Source of the DNA: Rhynchonema sp. JSB1_4
Lineage: Eukaryota; Nematoda; Chromadorea; Monhysterida; Xyalidae
Direction of reading: 5' to 3'
Assembly: GCA_030248065.1 (NCBI GenBank)
Contig: JASAMV010002805.1
Coordinates: 1 to 64,000, forward strand
DNA length: 64,000 nucleotides
Shown: positions 59,647-64,000 of the stretch, in pieces
How positions within the stretch are numbered: position 1 is the first letter of the stretch
Layout of the letters: each line of letters opens with the position of its first letter
The notes under the pieces: model-generated
Seen by the model: the letters and a program-made list of their open reading frames with translations, nothing else
What the model was told of the DNA's origin: nothing
Databases searched by the model: none
Made by a program: the position numbers and the translations under genes

Positions 59647-62600
59647 CGGAATGGTGGTGGGTATTAGGAAATTCTGCCGAATCACCAGTCTGGAATTATT
59701 TCAGGAAATTAACTTGCTTTCAAAACACAAGTTTTTGTGAAAACCTGGACACAAGCGCAGCAATAAATCTTGAAATCTAGTAAATGGTTAAAAACATGAA
59801 ATAAGTCTCAAGGTTTTCAAGCCACAGTGTGCTTTGCGCGTCTAAAATTGTGTGGGTTTGGTTTGTTGAACTGCGCGCGTGTACATAATTGGTTTATGTG
59901 CAATACCGTCTGATAGGTTTGCAACCACAAAACAGACTGTGCATTGCACCACCAAATGAAAAAGAGACTATGCAATTCTCACGAACAAAAAAGCTCGACA
60001 GAAATCAACGCTGAGCAAACCTACGAGCCTGTGAATTAGCAGACGTCAAGGTTTCGCATTATTTCGAGAAAAAACACTTTGCGCTGACGTGTGCTGCACC
60101 AGTCGTGCTCTCCGCAAAGTTCATATCGTGGTCTGCCTGCTGACAAGACAGCTGCGGCCGCCAGCCAAGTCGAGAGATTGGAAGTGGATTTGAGAAAAGG
60201 ATCAGCGTTCGGTTTGTCGTCCAGACCAGAGACACACAAGGTCCCGAGTGAGTGGACCAAACGGTCCTTACATAAGCACTCTGCCTGCTCAACCAAACAC
60301 TCAATCTGGGTCAAAGCTCAACCCAAGTCGCTGACTGGGCTGCTTTGTTGTGAAATACACACCGACAACTGACGCCCACGTTATGTACTTTGACCCAGTC
60401 GAGTCGACCGAAAGAGGAATAATGGCAAAAATGGGGGCGCTCTGGCAGACCGGAAGGCGATACCACTCAACTTAGAGCTCAGCTGCCATGCCGGCATAAC
60501 AACTTACGATCGAGCTAGAGCTTGTTAAATTAAGGGCAAGGTTTGTGTCGAAGTAATCAATTCTTTGCTCATAAGTTCACAAAAGTACACAAAATAGTTC
60601 GAAAATAGGATTCATTCACTGGGCACGTACGCATACCCAGCCAGTCAGTCAGACGACCAGATTCAGCACACGTTATCGCAGTCAATATGTTTACATATCG
60701 TATAAAACAAAATAAAATTGTTTTCTATTATATTCTGGGGAACGCACAACATTTTCACATGTAATATTTATGAAAATAAAATATGCACGTAACGTATGTA
60801 TGGCTTGTTTAGGCATGGTGAGCGCAGAGAATGCGAAAACGTCAATGTTTATACACAACACCCAAAATAAAACGCATCATGGCTGCGTCTTCGGCCTTGC
60901 TCTTGCATCAACTATAGGTGGGTGCATCTATTTTTGGCATCAGTTTCAGAGAGCAGTCAAGCGGGGAGCGCAGCTCCAAACGAGCTAACTGTGGGTGTGC
61001 GGTGCATGGCCGGTCATGGTCGCAACGGCTTCTGGTTGGGTAAAAAAATAGAAAATAGAAACGGCAGCAGCCAACCCAGACGCGGGAGGACACAAAAACA
61101 TATTTGGACTGAGAACGAATAGCGCAGGGGCAGTGTGACAGCAGCGGCAGAAATAGTACAGCAGCGCGCGCGCTTTGAACGCAACCCAACCAACGTCGAC
61201 AACAGACACTCAGCTCAGGCGGGCTGTGGCGCTCTCGCAAAATCGATCAGCCAACAAAGTGGGCGTGTATGTATACCTTGACTGACACACAACAACGTGC
61301 GCACCCGACCGGGCTTTCGTCTGTTCACGTGCACAGCGCTCTGCATTCACGTGAATGATGTTGTTTTTGGAAAAATAGCCCGACCGAACGAACGAATAAC
61401 ATCTGCCTGACTGGTTGGGATGTTTGGGGATTTGCGCATGATAAGCGGATAAAATGTAGGGTTGGCTCGGAATTTGAGCCGATAACGGCGTGAAAAATGG
61501 GGCATATTTTGTTGTTTTACGTCGGTATGAAGAGTCAGATCAACAACCGCGCCCTGATATGATGTCCGGGCGAGAGTTCTCCCTTTTCTGAAAAGAACAT
61601 TTTTCGTTCAGCAGACATTCACGTGAACCAAGCTCGAGAGTGGAGGGAGACCTTCGTGCAAAAACAGCCCAGATGATCAATCACCAGTGCACGTGCTCGC
61701 ACCACAACTCGTGTTCAGGTGCCTTTTTAAAAACGTGACTGACCAACTGACAACTCAGCGCGAACTACAACAATATCACGAAAAGTTCTGCAACAGAAAA
61801 GTAGAAAAAGTTCATATATATGCTGTTTTCACTTCCTTGTGCAAACATTGACAAAAAAATTATGTGTCCCGTTTATGATGTTGCTTGAACTTTCGATTTA
61901 AGCGCGTGTCTGAGGACATCGAACAAGTGCGAAAGTGTGTGATAAGAAAGGACCATTTGCAAACCACGTGCCGCAAAAGCTCTTTGTTTGACTGATACAG
62001 ACTGACTGGACAAACCGGCGTCTGCATTATTACAAGCTTATGACCTTTTCTCCATGTCGCTTTATTTGTTGTCTCCAAACCTCGGCATAGAAACCGCCAC
62101 CGGGTCTGGAAGCAATGCACCGGGCTCGCTACGGTTTACTTGTCGACACACAAAATGCCGAAATGTAAAGCCCGGAGGGAGCCGCGTTCGATCCTGCGAA
62201 ATATGAGCCGGCCCAGGGTGCAGGTGCGGCAAAGAAGTCCAGCTGCCTTCTTACCTGATCACAACGGGGCAGTTAGCCTTGCATGGGTATTGATCTCGGG
62301 TTGCAAGGTCCCCAAACAGCGCTGGAAAGCGCGTTTCCCAGGGCCTGGAACAAGTCAACAAGCACCGCATCAAAAAAAACTGTACTCGTTACACTCAGTA
62401 CCTTTTTCTCTTCAAAAGGGTCACATTTCAAAATATTCCCACAATCAACTAATATGAGCGGCGCTCCGAGCAGCACTCTTTTTTTGCTTTGTTAACGCTG
62501 TTTCCCGTTTCAAAGTGAAGAAGTGGACGACTAAATGGCGATAATCAAGCATAAAGTGAGGAGAGGAATGTATGTATAGGCAATCCATTGGTTCATGGCA

Positions 62601-64000
62601 CTTCAAAAACACACACCGCATGCAGCAGCACAAGCCATTTTCTAAACAAAATGTACACTTTGGGCGAGTGTCATACTTTGATGACCGCCTTTTAATTTAT
62701 TCGGTTTTAATTTGCTGCTTGACATAACCCTTCTCTGCACTGTTGCAAAATTTGGGGATGTTTCAACTCATAACTGCAGAGAATAGACTGCATATTCATT
62801 GACGGCAGTAATATAGCGTGCAGCCTGTGTGTGTTGAGTGCCATGAGCTGGCGGATTGCCTATACAATATATGCATCTCAGGAATCAGGAAACAACTAGC
62901 AAGAACCCGGCTGTACTGTACATATGTGCACGGGCCATGTCTTGGTGGTGCACTCATGGCATGACAAGCATGACAGACAGCATGGAACTTGGCCGGGCCA
63001 GAGGCCGTTCAAGTCCTTGTGCCCTACCAGCCCAAGGGACGGAGCACAGAGAGCCAAAAAACAGTTCGTTAAAGTGCTGAACACAGGGATACCACAAGAT
63101 GCGCCCAAGCTAAGTACATGTATTGTACGGGAATGAGCGAATGTGTCAGAAACTCGGTGACCCAATATGCCTATAGGGGCCCCATTAACTCTCATTATTT
63201 TTAGCTGATAATGACAGATGTGCCCGCACAGTCGGGGCAGAGTTCTGCGCGGGCCGTGACGATGGAAAAAATGCCGATGCAAAGCGCTAGGTGCTCTGTC
63301 AAAGTGGAGCATCTCGCCATAATGTACTTAGCGAAGACTTTGTTCGTGCTGCAGGAACAGAACAGCAGTGGCAGCTGTGCAGCTATTAGAAACCATGCGA
63401 GTTGGCTGGACCATTGCCAAGTTAATGTCAGCGGTACAAACAGGCAAGAGCGTCACCCTCGGGGTTATTGTGTTTCTGGTGAGATGCTGATAACACCAAA
63501 TAATTTAACTGAACTTTTGGCCAAGCCACGTCACGATTGAATCAAAACCACGTGTACGAAATTAGAGAGAAAACTTTATTTCCAACGCAAAGTGGAGAAT
63601 AAAAACCGGTTATTTTCTCGCATCATGGAGTAAACTGGGGAGATGTTTTTGTGACTACATAACACTCTAGAAATTGCACAATCAATGTTTGCACGTGCAA
63701 CCTGAAAATCCAGCGCAAAATGTAGAGTGTAATCGCCCACAGCTGACCGCGACCGGGGATGTCAACTTGTTTACATTGCACTGCCACGTCAACAGTTTTT
63801 TGAGACCACATCGTTTGGAGTTTTTAAGATATTGTTTTCACATGGCCAAATTGCACGTATATACAGTCATACCAGTTTGCTCTTTTATTCCCGCATTCAA
63901 TTTTTTTGATCGTTTTACAATTTATTCGTTTACAATTTTGTTTCATGGTGAAGCAGATAAACCTACAGCATGCGGCGATCGTCCATTCGAATTTACCACA
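59647..64000. other. Right-hand region without a firmly recognised gene
   Basis: 4.3 kb upstream of the phosphatase gene. No frame shows a protein family or a phase-consistent exon chain. One short minus-strand signal-peptide-like frame (63320-63201) is listed separately. A G/C-richer stretch near 60.9-61.3 kb has no recognisable function. One TGTTTCA-type motif variant is at 62757. Confidence 0.5.
63201..63320 (-). CDS. Possible signal-peptide exon of an unknown secreted protein
   Basis: A short frame from ATG at 63320 reads MARCSTLTEHLALCIGIFSI, then VTARA and ELCPDCAG. It resembles a signal peptide with a good ARA cleavage site followed by a Cys-rich start (CPDC). It ends after 39 residues, or a weak donor (GGGCACATCT|GTCATT) may join another exon. 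No partner exon was found, so this may be chance. Confidence 0.2.
   Translation of the reverse strand: MARCSTLTEHLALCIGIFSIVTARAELCPDCAGTSVIIS

Noticed and set aside
1..64000. CRISPR arrays, rRNA, prophage, bacterial operons
   Set aside because: No spaced direct repeats, rRNA cores or prokaryotic gene organisation were seen; the DNA is plainly from an intron-rich eukaryote.

Overview
The window is eukaryotic genomic DNA from an animal. Genes are split into many small exons with GT-AG introns, and there are no ribosome binding sites or operons. The best-supported gene is a PAN/ZP transmembrane protein of the NompA/NOAH cuticle class, which points to an ecdysozoan. A nematode is my best guess, but nothing here proves the phylum. 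I rebuilt gene models by hand: exon borders were accepted where GT/AG sites, reading phase and family motifs agreed.

Layout: (1) 1-2261, minus strand, 5' part of a type II membrane aminopeptidase N-like gene running off the left edge. (2) 2262-12666, a ~10 kb gene-poor stretch with five foldback/inverted-repeat elements and a tRNA-like sequence. (3) 12667-20680, plus strand, a two-C-type-lectin + PAN-like single-pass receptor whose large intron carries several nested MITEs. (4) 23977-25314, plus, a small armadillo-like repeat protein. (5) 26468-28412, plus, an unrecognised secreted Pro/Thr/Arg-rich protein. (6) 29778-36622, plus, the 23-exon NOAH/NompA-like gene (1248 aa: five PAN domains, ZP domain, furin site, polyQ, TM). 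(7) 40974-43683, minus, a Shisa/CX-module-like membrane protein with its 3' end unresolved. (8) 50020-51873, minus, an astacin metalloprotease. (9) 53237-55604, plus, a trans-1,2-dihydrodiol dehydrogenase-like oxidoreductase (343 aa). It is tail-to-tail with (10) 55737-57236, minus, a GNAT acetyltransferase of the arylalkylamine type. (11) 58576-59623, minus, a DUSP14-like dual-specificity phosphatase. From 59.65 kb to the right edge I recognise no firm gene.

Several genes fit apical extracellular matrix biology (ZP/PAN protein, astacin, lectin-PAN receptor, secreted low-complexity protein). That grouping is inference only.

The most striking non-gene signal is a 10-mer, TGATGTTTCA, found on either strand at least 27 times (chance expectation about 0.1). 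It lies mostly in introns close to splice sites, and also at two stop codons and just upstream of two start codons. Its core differs by one base from CTGTTTCA, the upstream (Ruby) motif of Caenorhabditis piRNA genes. It could be a small-RNA promoter array, a splicing element or a dispersed repeat. The window also holds many non-autonomous DNA transposons, including a hAT MITE with a perfect 8-bp target duplication and two oppositely oriented copies of one 136-bp MITE in introns of two genes.
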